From assembly GCA_013036995.1 (NCBI GenBank), contig JAAOXG010000026.1, positions 1 through 64,000 of the forward strand: a DNA stretch of 64,000 bases, in the 5' to 3' direction. Shown here piece by piece: positions 50,366 to 58,914 of the stretch. Position 1 is the first letter of the stretch; each line of letters opens with the position of its first letter. Below the pieces are notes generated by a model, which saw only the letters and a program-made list of their open reading frames with translations, was not told the origin of the DNA and made no database searches. A program made the position numbers and the translations under genes. The stretch comes from Lacrimispora defluvii. Lineage in GTDB: Bacteria; Bacillota; Clostridia; Lachnospirales; Lachnospiraceae.

Positions 50366-51400
50366 CTAAAGCAATTTGGGAGCCTGAAGCTTTCTGTATT
50401 CTCCAGGAGTCATTGCTACATACTTTTTGAAAAAACGCTGGTAGCTTTGCACATTATTATATCCTACCTTTTCTGATATTTCAGTTAAGGTAAGAAACGT
50501 GTCTGTCAGGTACTCTTTACTTTTGTCAATTCGTATACTATTTAAGTAATCGGTTAAGGTGGTTCCGGTCTGTGCCCGAAAAATTTTACTGAGATAAGAG
50601 TAGCTCATATCCAGATAGTCAGCCACATCAGTAATATTCATGTCATTCATATAGTGCTCATTTAGATATTGCTTGGCCATATCACAGTAACTGGTTTCTT
50701 TTACATCGTTGCTTTTATAATGAACGCTGATATTCATGAGAAGCTCTCTGCTGGAATGAATCATATCCGCCAGTGTTTTATACTCATATAAAGTATCTAA
50801 AAGGTTGGTATCCATCAGCCTGGTGAAATGAAATTCGTGATCCAGTTCTACCAGTATCCGGTTAAAAACATCCTTGACCCTGGATGCATTCCTGATATTC
50901 CCAAGTTTTTCCTCCAACTCCAGTAACAGCCGTTCTGTTTCCTGTTCGTTTTGAGAGACAATGCTACGGATAAACGATGTATTAATATTTAATAGCATGG
51001 TATATACTTCATCAGAATCCAGACTTTTCTCAATTTTTTTAAATGTGGTAAGTTCATTTTTCCAATTAAAAAAATATGAATTTTTAACTGCTTCCAGACA
51101 TTGGGGGTATTCTTCTAAAATTTCTTTCGCATGATGTATGGGCTGACTGATCCCGAAATATGCGTTCTGGTTTGTCAACTTAATAACCGTATCAGCAAGA
51201 ACTGTTCTTGTCTGCTCAAGACTCTCCCCTTCATTACCCTGGTAGAGCAAGACCAGAGTCTCTTCTTCGGTTTTAGCTAAAACTCCTTTCATGGAGGACT
51301 GGAGATAGCTTCGCAGTACATCCTGCAAATTCAGACGAAATAACAACTCATCATCAGGTGACAATTTCATATGGGTGATATCGAATTTCACCAACAGCAT
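50366..51400 (-). CDS. AraC regulator, C-terminal half (separated by frameshift)
   Basis: A 344-residue frame whose end is a two-helix-turn-helix AraC domain: DMNITDVADYLDMSYSYLSK, IFRAQTGTTLTDYLNSIRID and LTEISEKVGYNNVQSYQRFF, then KKYVAMTPGEYRK. The earlier part is a helical regulatory region typical of large membrane AraC regulators. No good ribosome site precedes its first ATG. The reading frame is open further upstream to about 51470 (KYTTEFTNDHPYLFDKIGN), directly abutting the end of the membrane half. So it is the continuation of the gene at 51469-52650, cut by a one-base change. Confidence 0.8.
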   Translation of the reverse strand: MLLVKFDITHMKLSPDDELLFRLNLQDVLRSYLQSSMKGVLAKTEEETLVLLYQGNEGESLEQTRTVLADTVIKLTNQNAYFGISQPIHHAKEILEEYPQCLEAVKNSYFFNWKNELTTFKKIEKSLDSDEVYTMLLNINTSFIRSIVSQNEQETERLLLELEEKLGNIRNASRVKDVFNRILVELDHEFHFTRLMDTNLLDTLYEYKTLADMIHSSRELLMNISVHYKSNDVKETSYCDMAKQYLNEHYMNDMNITDVADYLDMSYSYLSKIFRAQTGTTLTDYLNSIRIDKSKEYLTDTFLTLTEISEKVGYNNVQSYQRFFKKYVAMTPGEYRKLQAPKLL

Positions 51401-51468
51401 TTCGCAGTGGCAGTTTCCGATTTTATCAAACAGATAGGGATGGTCATTAGTAAATTCAGTTGTATACT

Positions 51469-52650
51469 TCAGTTTTCCAGAAAACTTCTGAAGTTAAACG
51501 CCTTACTTAATTCATCAAATCGCTTTAATTTTAATCTTGCATTGGAATTAAAGGTGTTCATCTCTGAAAATACTTGTTTCAGCATATCGATTTCATCTGT
51601 TACGTGTTCCTGTGGAGAATTCCAGGTACCTTTTGCAACATCTGAATATAGAATATTAATCGGCCTGTATAATCGCTTTGCCATATAAAATGAGATGATC
51701 AGGGAAAAAAGGATTAGTCCGATACAAATCAGAAGTATGTACTTTCCCAGATAAACAGCTTCCTGGTAAGAATCGCTGAACGGATAGGAGGTAACTGAAA
51801 ATGCGTTAAAGTTAACGGATTTCATAAAGTATATACGATTATTGCAGACTATATAAGTCACTCCATTATCCAGCTCTCTGGCAGGCTTGCGAATAAGTTC
51901 TTTCCATTCTGCATACCGGCTTTCTCCCTCAATAAGCTTGCCGTCTCTGTCCAAAATAAAAAATTCCATATGATTATCGTTCAGATGGTAGGAATCAACA
52001 ATCTCATTGTATAGGCTCTTTATACTGATGTTAGTTACCAGATAGAAATCCGGCCTGCCCTTTAAAACGAGAGAAAGGACAAGATTATTCCGTTTATTGT
52101 ATAAAAAGCTGTACTTGTCAAACAAAGATTCATCTTCAAGGATAAGGCGGGGAGGCAGCTGCTGTATGCTGTAGATGTTGTGGTTTATGTCATTTAACCA
52201 TTTGGTATCGTAAAATTCTGAGAAAAGATACCTTCCGGTTTTGGAATTATAGATTTTACCGGTTGTCTTATCGTAAAAATATACGGAATCAATTAAGTAA
52301 TATTTCTGTGTCATGGCGGACAGCCTTTTTGAAATCATGGATAAATCTGTATTGTAATCGTTTGAATAGGTGTAGGTACTGTATCTCTTTTCGCCGATTT
52401 CCGTAGCTGTTTCCATCATGATGCTTTTAATTCGCTGGTTGATCCCGGAAGCAATTTCATTTAAATCAATTGATTTCTGCTGATAGAATTTCTGTTTTGC
52501 CTGCTGTGACATCATGTGGTACCAGAAGAAGCCCAGGACGCTGATGGGAATTAAAATCAGTAGGATATTTGATAGAAGGATCTGGTACAAATATCTGCGG
52601 AATCCTCTTTTCTTTCTTCTTTTCCAGTTCCCATTCGAAAACAGATTCAT
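51469..52650 (-). CDS. Membrane sensor half of AraC regulator (frameshifted)
   Basis: A 393-residue frame with a first membrane helix near residues 22-43 (YQILLSNILLILIPISVLGF), a Cache-like extracellular domain of about 230 residues, a second helix near 295-320 (LGKYILLICIGLILFSLIIS), and a HAMP-like linker (RLYRPINILYSD). It then stops at TGA after FRSFLEN. Restoring one A in the four-base A-run at 51473-51476 (complement strand) would read on as EKLKYTTEF into the AraC half, giving a protein of about 760 residues, the normal size for this family. It faces the sugar ABC operon and is probably its regulator. Confidence 0.8.
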   Translation of the reverse strand: MNLFSNGNWKRRKKRGFRRYLYQILLSNILLILIPISVLGFFWYHMMSQQAKQKFYQQKSIDLNEIASGINQRIKSIMMETATEIGEKRYSTYTYSNDYNTDLSMISKRLSAMTQKYYLIDSVYFYDKTTGKIYNSKTGRYLFSEFYDTKWLNDINHNIYSIQQLPPRLILEDESLFDKYSFLYNKRNNLVLSLVLKGRPDFYLVTNISIKSLYNEIVDSYHLNDNHMEFFILDRDGKLIEGESRYAEWKELIRKPARELDNGVTYIVCNNRIYFMKSVNFNAFSVTSYPFSDSYQEAVYLGKYILLICIGLILFSLIISFYMAKRLYRPINILYSDVAKGTWNSPQEHVTDEIDMLKQVFSEMNTFNSNARLKLKRFDELSKAFNFRSFLEN

Positions 52651-52887
52651 AAAAGCCTCCTACACAGAAATATTCTCAATACGGCGGTTCCTTGCTTTTA
52701 GGCTAACTTTTACTATAGCACAGCATAAAGATTATTTTCAAGTGAAACCATAATCCTACACGGAAATGATAGATTCTGATTCTCCATGATAGTTATTCAT
52801 ACTCCCAAATAGAAATCTACCGTTGTATATGAGGAGGGGGGGCGGTAAATTTAAGTAAATAAAAGAGACCGAAGGGAGAGCATGAAC

Positions 52888-53844
52888 ATGAAGTGGGCAA
52901 AACAACGTCAGGCCGGATACCCATCCAGGCATTCAGGCAGTAAAAATATCTGGTTTTATATCTGGAGAGATAAATGGCTGTATCTGATGCTGGCACCTGT
53001 CATCACCTATTATATTGTATTTAAATATGTGCCTATGTATGGCCTTATCATTGCCTTTAAAGATTATAATGTTTTTAAGGGAATTACCGGGAGCAAATGG
53101 GTTGGTCTGCTTAACTTTAAACAGGTTTTCCAGACAGATCTGTTCTGGTTGTCCATTAAAAACACCTTAATACTTAATCTGTCTACACTGGCTGTAAATT
53201 TTCCATTAACCATACTGGTTGCATTAATGCTGAATGAAGTTAAATATCCTTTGTTCCGGCGCGTATCCCAGTCATTTCTTTATCTGCCTCACTTTATGTC
53301 ATGGGTGGTGGTGGCAGGCATTGCAACCAATCTGTTTGCACAGACCGATGGAAGCGTAAATCAGATGATCAAGCATCTGGGATTCAATGGGATTCCTTTC
53401 TTAAACAGCAGCGGATGGTGGGTCTTCACTTATGTTATATGCAATGTGTGGAAGGAAATTGGCTGGGGAACAATTATTTATCTGGCGGCTATAACCGGTA
53501 TTGATGAATCCCTGTATGAAGCCGCCTACATAGACGGTGCAGGCAAAGTTCAGCGTATTCTTTATATCACCCTTCCTATGATCCGGTCAGTGATTATTGT
53601 CATGCTGATTCTGTCTATCAGTAAAATGATGAGTATCGGTCTGGACGCTCCTTTGCTTCTTGGTAACACCAAGGTAATCCATGTGTCAGAAGTAATCAGT
53701 ACCTATATTTATCGTCTTGGTATTGTAAAGGCAGAGTACAGTTTATCTACAGTAATCGGTCTGTTTCAGTCAGCCGTCAATATTTTCATACTGATTCTAG
53801 CAGATCGTTTTGCCAAACTGATCGGAGAAGAGGGAATCTTATAG
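52888..53844 (+). CDS. LplB-type sugar ABC transporter permease
   Basis: A permease of about 318 residues with six membrane helices, of the LplB/polysaccharide group: APVITYYIVFKYVPMYGLII near residue 35, FKDYNVFKGITGSKWVGLLN near 60, and the coupling motif EAAYIDGAGKVQRILYITLP near 212. AGGGAG is nine bases before the ATG at 52888; an ATG at 52882 is also possible. It forms an operon with the YtcP-type permease and the binding lipoprotein. Such systems import plant-derived oligosaccharides; no own ATPase gene is present, so a shared MsmX-like ATPase is expected. Confidence 0.9.
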   Translation: MKWAKQRQAGYPSRHSGSKNIWFYIWRDKWLYLMLAPVITYYIVFKYVPMYGLIIAFKDYNVFKGITGSKWVGLLNFKQVFQTDLFWLSIKNTLILNLSTLAVNFPLTILVALMLNEVKYPLFRRVSQSFLYLPHFMSWVVVAGIATNLFAQTDGSVNQMIKHLGFNGIPFLNSSGWWVFTYVICNVWKEIGWGTIIYLAAITGIDESLYEAAYIDGAGKVQRILYITLPMIRSVIIVMLILSISKMMSIGLDAPLLLGNTKVIHVSEVISTYIYRLGIVKAEYSLSTVIGLFQSAVNIFILILADRFAKLIGEEGIL

Positions 53845-53860
53845 AAAGGGGGTCATCGTT

Positions 53861-54742
53861 TTGAAAATTATGGGTGTCAGTAAAAAGAAAGCAATAAATT
53901 GGGGGACTGTGATAAACTATTTGTTGCTGACGATCTTGGTAGTTATATGCTTTTATCCATTTTTAAATGTAGTTGCTTATTCCTTTAGCAGCAACCGGGC
54001 AGTTTTATCCGGAACCGTTACTTTTTTTCCAATTGAAATGCAGCTGGATGCATATAAGGAGATTGTACATAGAGGGCAGATCTGGACAGCAATGAGAGTA
54101 ACCATGGTGGTAACAATGTTAGGGACTGCCCTTGGCCTGATACTGACTGTATTTGCAGCCTATGCACTTTCAAAGGATAAATTGAAGGGACGCAAATGGA
54201 TATCAGGAATGATCCTGTTTACCATGTATTTCAACGGAGGTATCATTCCAACCTTCCTGGTTATAAAAAATCTGGGAATGTTTGACCAGCTTACCTCACT
54301 TTATATTCCATCTGCTGTAAATGTTTTTAATTTCATTGTGATGAGAACCTTTTTCCGGGAAATCCCCAAAAGTCTGGAAGAGGCTGCTTATCTCGATGGA
54401 GCAACGGACGTACAGATTCTCTTTAAGATTGTTCTTCCCTTATCCATGCCGATTATCGCTACCATCGGACTTTTCTATGCTGTTTATTACTGGAATGACT
54501 ATTTTAATGCTCTTATTTATATTCAGTCCCCTGAAAAGTATACCCTCCAGCTTCGTCTGAGAAGTCTTCTTTTTGCTGGAGAGCTGGGGGCGGCAGGCAA
54601 CGAGGGTCTGGCACAGCAGGTAATGGCAGAATCGTTAAAGATGGCATGTATCGTGGTCGGAACTGTTCCCATACTGGCTGTCTATCCATGGCTTCAGAAA
54701 TATTTTGTAAAGGGTGTAATGCTGGGCTCTGTGAAAGGCTGA
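53861..54742 (+). CDS. YtcP/LplC-type sugar ABC transporter permease
   Basis: A 293-residue carbohydrate permease with six membrane helices. Marks are VICFYPFLNVVAYSFSSNRA near residue 28, TMYFNGGIIPTFLVIKNLGM near 123, and the coupling motif EEAAYLDGATDVQILFKIVL near 172. It ends in KYFVKGVMLGSVKG, the standard tail of this family. The start is TTG (53861) eight bases behind AAAGGGGG; an internal ATG at 53870 is less well placed. It pairs with the upstream permease. Confidence 0.92.
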   Translation: MKIMGVSKKKAINWGTVINYLLLTILVVICFYPFLNVVAYSFSSNRAVLSGTVTFFPIEMQLDAYKEIVHRGQIWTAMRVTMVVTMLGTALGLILTVFAAYALSKDKLKGRKWISGMILFTMYFNGGIIPTFLVIKNLGMFDQLTSLYIPSAVNVFNFIVMRTFFREIPKSLEEAAYLDGATDVQILFKIVLPLSMPIIATIGLFYAVYYWNDYFNALIYIQSPEKYTLQLRLRSLLFAGELGAAGNEGLAQQVMAESLKMACIVVGTVPILAVYPWLQKYFVKGVMLGSVKG

Positions 54743-54790
54743 CAGGTCCGGGATTTCAATACACTAAATTATATGATTGGAGGAAGGTAT

Positions 54791-56443
54791 ATGAAAAAGG
54801 TAAGGCATTTTCTGGCAGGGGGATTGATTTTTGCAATGGCAGTCAGTATGATTGGATGTGGAAGTACGGGAGAGGTTTCTAAAAATGCAGACACAAAGGT
54901 TACTGCAGTATCGGAAGCAGCGGGAGGAAAAGAGGAATTTAAAACTACCTACGGTTCTAAAAAATTTGACGATGTAACGATAACGGTTGAAGTGTTTGAC
55001 AGAAGCAATGCACCGGAGGGTAGTACAGTAATTGACAACAGATGGACTAAATACATTAATCAGGAAATGAACAAAGTAGGAATTACCGTTAAATTTGTGG
55101 CTGTTCCAAGATCTGATGAAGTGAATAAAGCCCAGCTTATGATGGCCTCCGGCACTGGTCCGGATATTATGATCTGCTATACGTCCTCTGTTGTGGAAGG
55201 ATTTTATAAGGATGGAGGAACCTATGACCTATCGCCCTACGTGGATGGAGAAGATCAGGCAAAAAACTTAAAAGAATACATTGGTAAGGACTGTATGGAT
55301 CTGGGACGGAATCAGCAGGGAGAGCTGTGGGCCATTCCGGCAAGACGTTCCACTACAGCCTCTACTAATCTCTTTATCCGTAAGGACTGGCTGGATGAAC
55401 TGGGTTTGCAGGCTCCTACAACGAAAGAGGAGATGTACCACGTTCTGGAAGAATTTAAAAAATATAAGCCCGATTCCTTTGCGGCAAGCTTTTGGGTATG
55501 TACCAAAGCCAGCGATATTCCTGGTGTAATGGCTACCTCATTTTTAAAGAACATAAAGGATGAAAAAACTTATGCAATCGAAGCAGACTCTGCAACCAGC
55601 TTAATTTATATGGATCCGGGCTTTGGAGAGTATTTCAAATGGATGAACCAATTGTATAACGAAGGGCTGATAGATCCGGAATATTATGTGGACACTACGG
55701 AAAACGCCTTAAAAGAGGATTTCGTAAACGGTAAAGTCGGCTGTTTTGAATCCAATGTAAACTATAATGTTGACAGTCTCCGTGGAAGCTTATTAAAGGT
55801 GCTTCAGTCAACGGACCCCAAGGCGGATGTCATTAGCATTCCTCCTATAAAAAATGAAAATGACGGGGAAATTTATAATAAGAATTATCCCATTAACGGT
55901 GCTTATCTCTTTGTTCCGAAATCAGCAAAGAATGTGGAAGCAGCCGTGACATATCTGGATTGGCTTGCTACCAGGGAAGGGGGATTTACAATTTTCCACG
56001 GATTTGAAGGAGAGCATTTCAAGTATGATGATGCAGGGGTTCCCTGTGTTCTTGATGCGGGTTATAATACCAAGGACAAAGACTGGACCAGACATGATCT
56101 GTTTATCATTGGAAACCAGGGTTATTATAAGACTGCCGATGAATTCGCATTAGCGACCTCTAAGGAATGTCCAGGTTATGAAAACTATGTACTGGACAAT
56201 TTTAAAAATGCTTCTGTCGGAATAATAAGACACGATCCAACGTTTACTGCACCCACCGCTACAGAGAAAAATACGGAGATCAGTGTAATCAGGGAAGAGT
56301 ATTTCGTAAAATTAGTTACCTGCCAGCCGGATAAATTTGATGCCACATTACAGGAGTTTAAAGATAAACTAAAGAAAGCAGGATACGACCAGATTATCAA
56401 AGAACGAACGGATTATTATGACGGTGTATTTGCCGGAAAGTAA
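54791..56443 (+). CDS. Extracellular sugar-binding lipoprotein (YtcQ/LipO-like)
   Basis: A 550-residue solute-binding lipoprotein of the large group that accompanies LplB/YtcP permeases. Signal peptide with lipobox SMIGC (cysteine about 22). The mature part has RSDEVNKAQLMMASGTGPDI near 110 and LWAIPARRSTTASTNLFIRK near 182, typical of this family, followed by DWLDELGLQAPTTKEEM. GGAGGAAGG precedes the ATG at 54791. It captures the sugar at the cell surface. The ligand is unknown; the two oxidoreductases downstream suggest an oxidised or unusual sugar. Confidence 0.9.
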   Translation: MKKVRHFLAGGLIFAMAVSMIGCGSTGEVSKNADTKVTAVSEAAGGKEEFKTTYGSKKFDDVTITVEVFDRSNAPEGSTVIDNRWTKYINQEMNKVGITVKFVAVPRSDEVNKAQLMMASGTGPDIMICYTSSVVEGFYKDGGTYDLSPYVDGEDQAKNLKEYIGKDCMDLGRNQQGELWAIPARRSTTASTNLFIRKDWLDELGLQAPTTKEEMYHVLEEFKKYKPDSFAASFWVCTKASDIPGVMATSFLKNIKDEKTYAIEADSATSLIYMDPGFGEYFKWMNQLYNEGLIDPEYYVDTTENALKEDFVNGKVGCFESNVNYNVDSLRGSLLKVLQSTDPKADVISIPPIKNENDGEIYNKNYPINGAYLFVPKSAKNVEAAVTYLDWLATREGGFTIFHGFEGEHFKYDDAGVPCVLDAGYNTKDKDWTRHDLFIIGNQGYYKTADEFALATSKECPGYENYVLDNFKNASVGIIRHDPTFTAPTATEKNTEISVIREEYFVKLVTCQPDKFDATLQEFKDKLKKAGYDQIIKERTDYYDGVFAGK

Positions 56444-56484
56444 ATTTTGCAGGAAACAGTCAGAAAGTGAAAGGAGACACGTAG

Positions 56485-57594
56485 ATGTACAGTAGAAACG
56501 ATGGCATGAATTATGCGCCGAAAGGAAAACCAGAGCCTGTGGTTGAAAAAGGGGATTTTTTCATAGCGGCGATTGCTTTAGACCATGGACATATTTATGG
56601 GATGTGCAATGGTTTAACTGAGGCAGGGGCAGTACTGAAATGGGTATACGATCCGGATCCGGTAAAAGTGGCTAACTTTGTCAAAGTTTTTCCTGAGGTA
56701 AAGGTGGCGGAATCTGAGGAGCAGATTCTTAAAGATCCCATGGTGCATATGGTTTGCTCTGCGGCAGTAACAAGCCTGCGCTGTGCACTGGGTCTTCGGG
56801 TAATGGAAGCGGGAAAAGATTATTTTACAGATAAAGCACCACTTACCACTTTGGAGCAGCTGACAGCTGCAAAGGAAATGGTGAAACGAACCGGGAAAAA
56901 GTATATGGTATATTACAGTGAGCGGATCCATGTGGAGGCAGCGGTTTTTGCCGGACAGCTGATTGAGCAGGGAGCAATTGGAACACCCATACATATTGAC
57001 GGTTTTGGTCCACACAGAGTGGGAGATCCTAAGGACAGACCGGACTGGTTTTTCATAAAGGAAAAATACGGCGGTATTTTATGTGACATTGGAAGCCACC
57101 AGATTGAGCAGTTTCTGTATTACTGTAAGGTAAAGGATGGAAAAGTACAGTATTCCCAGGTGGGGAATTTCGGGCATCCGGAATATCCTGAACTGGAAGA
57201 TTTCGGGGATGCGGTACTTCTGGGAGACAATGGGGCAACCCAGCATTTTCGGGTAGACTGGTTCACTCCAAAAGGACTTTCCACCTGGGGGGACGGAAGA
57301 ACCTTCATTCTTGGTACAAAGGGCTATATCGAATTACGCAAATACGTTAATATCGGAGCCTGTGACGGAAGCTCAAACCATGTCTTTCTGGTCAATGAGG
57401 AAGGGGAGCAGCATTTTGAAGTGACCGGAAAGGTTGGTTACCCGTTCTTTGGGCAGCTGATTTTAGACTGCATGAACCGGACGGAAAATGCCATGACTCA
57501 GGAACATGCTTTTAAGGCGGCAGAGCTGTGTGTCAGGGCGCAAAACCAGGCAATTCGTATACAAGAGGAAGCGGGGAGGCAGAAACCATGTTAG
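56485..57594 (+). CDS. Gfo/Idh/MocA-family oxidoreductase
   Basis: A 369-residue NAD(P)-dependent sugar oxidoreductase. The Rossmann part starts with FIAAIALDHGHIYGMCNGLT; the normal GxGxxG is replaced by LDHGHI, as in a known subgroup of the family. The EKP motif appears as DKAPL near residue 113, and the catalytic region is GGILCDIGSHQIEQFLYY near 194. AAAGGAGACACG precedes the ATG. Its 3' end overlaps the next oxidoreductase by seven bases, so the two are made together. Confidence 0.85.
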   Translation: MYSRNDGMNYAPKGKPEPVVEKGDFFIAAIALDHGHIYGMCNGLTEAGAVLKWVYDPDPVKVANFVKVFPEVKVAESEEQILKDPMVHMVCSAAVTSLRCALGLRVMEAGKDYFTDKAPLTTLEQLTAAKEMVKRTGKKYMVYYSERIHVEAAVFAGQLIEQGAIGTPIHIDGFGPHRVGDPKDRPDWFFIKEKYGGILCDIGSHQIEQFLYYCKVKDGKVQYSQVGNFGHPEYPELEDFGDAVLLGDNGATQHFRVDWFTPKGLSTWGDGRTFILGTKGYIELRKYVNIGACDGSSNHVFLVNEEGEQHFEVTGKVGYPFFGQLILDCMNRTENAMTQEHAFKAAELCVRAQNQAIRIQEEAGRQKPC

Positions 57595-58754
57595 ATATCG
57601 CGGTTGTTGGAACGGGAAATATCGCCCCGGCCCATATCGAAGGTCTTCTTACTTTTCCAGACAGATGCCGGATCGTTGCTTTATGTGATATTTATCCGGA
57701 GAAGGCGGGAGCTTTAAAGGAGAAGTATCATCTTGACTGCAAGGTTTTTGACGATCATCAGAAAATGCTTGACTCCGGTCTTAATATTGATGTGGTGCAC
57801 ATATGCACGCCCCCTTACGTACATGGGGAAATCGCCATTCATTCCATGGATGCCGGCTGTCATGTGGTGGTGGAAAAACCTATGGCTGCCTGCCTTAAGG
57901 AGTGTGACGCCATGCTGGAGGCGGAAAAGAGAAATCATGTAACTATGGCGTGTATTGCACAAAACCGCTTTCGTAACCAGATCTACAAATTGAAAAAGGT
58001 GGTTGACAGCAGAATTGCCGGAAAGATCTGTTTTGTTAATGTAAACTCCAGCTGGTGGAGAGGACATTGCTACTATGATCTATGGTGGAGAGGACTTTGG
58101 GAAAAAGAAGGCGGTGGTCCCACCTTAAATCATGCGGTACACCATATTGACATGCTTAACTGGTTGGAAGGAAAACTTCCGGAGGCAGTCATGGCCATGC
58201 TGGCAAACGTGATGCATGACAATTCAGAGGTAGAGGACTTGTCTCTTGCCATGTTGGAATACCAGGACGGAAGTCTGGGGCAGGTAACAAGTTCTGTTGT
58301 ACATCACGGAGAACAGCAGGGGATAGAGCTGCAGTGCGCTGACGCAAAGCTTTCGGTACCGTGGGATTTAAAAGCAGAAATCTCGAAGGCCAATGGCTTC
58401 CCTGAAAAAGGGGGAAATCAGGAACTGCTTGACAAAATCCAAGCCTTTTATGAGGAAATACCGGATCTTTTATATGAAGGGCACACGGGAGAGATTGATG
58501 ATATCCTTCGTGCAATTGAGACCGGAACCAGACCTTTGATTACAGGGGAAGATGGGAGAAAGACTGTGGAGCTGATTACAGCTATCTACAAAGCAGGATG
58601 TTTAAAAGAAAGGGTAAAGCTTCCGATCATGCCGGAGGATGAATATTATTCCTTCGAGGGAATCTTAAAAAATGCGGTCCGGTTTCATAAAAAAAGTGCA
58701 TCGATTGAGAATTTTACTGACACTGTTATTACACTTGGAAATTATGAGAAATAA
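57588..58754 (+). CDS. Gfo/Idh/MocA-family oxidoreductase
   Basis: A 388-residue member of the same family as the preceding gene but with canonical motifs: VVGTGNIAPAHIEG (GxGxxx, residues 6-19), VVEKPMA near 95, and GGGPTLNHAVHHIDMLNWL near 178 with the catalytic histidine. I take the ATG at 57588 because GGGGAGG precedes it and the Rossmann fold starts directly after; the frame is open earlier. It probably acts after or together with its neighbour on the sugar brought in by the ABC system. A terminator follows. Confidence 0.9.
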   Translation: MLDIAVVGTGNIAPAHIEGLLTFPDRCRIVALCDIYPEKAGALKEKYHLDCKVFDDHQKMLDSGLNIDVVHICTPPYVHGEIAIHSMDAGCHVVVEKPMAACLKECDAMLEAEKRNHVTMACIAQNRFRNQIYKLKKVVDSRIAGKICFVNVNSSWWRGHCYYDLWWRGLWEKEGGGPTLNHAVHHIDMLNWLEGKLPEAVMAMLANVMHDNSEVEDLSLAMLEYQDGSLGQVTSSVVHHGEQQGIELQCADAKLSVPWDLKAEISKANGFPEKGGNQELLDKIQAFYEEIPDLLYEGHTGEIDDILRAIETGTRPLITGEDGRKTVELITAIYKAGCLKERVKLPIMPEDEYYSFEGILKNAVRFHKKSASIENFTDTVITLGNYEK

Positions 58755-58802
58755 TTGCAATGATTTTTTAAAATATCATACGGTAACGATTATAAAAATC
58801 GT

Positions 58803-58838
58803 AAAAAATGTCACAATATTGTATTGTGGCATTTTTTT
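58803..58838 (+). terminator. Terminator of the sugar-uptake operon
   Basis: AAAAAATGTCACAATA pairs with TATTGTGGCATTTTTT (one wobble) over a three-base loop, followed by T residues. Confidence 0.9.
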
Positions 58839-58914
58839 TGTAAAAACAGGCAAACTATGTAAAAAGAGATGTCATCATATGGGAAGGATTCTTAAATAAG
58901 GAGGAGCGCTTCTA

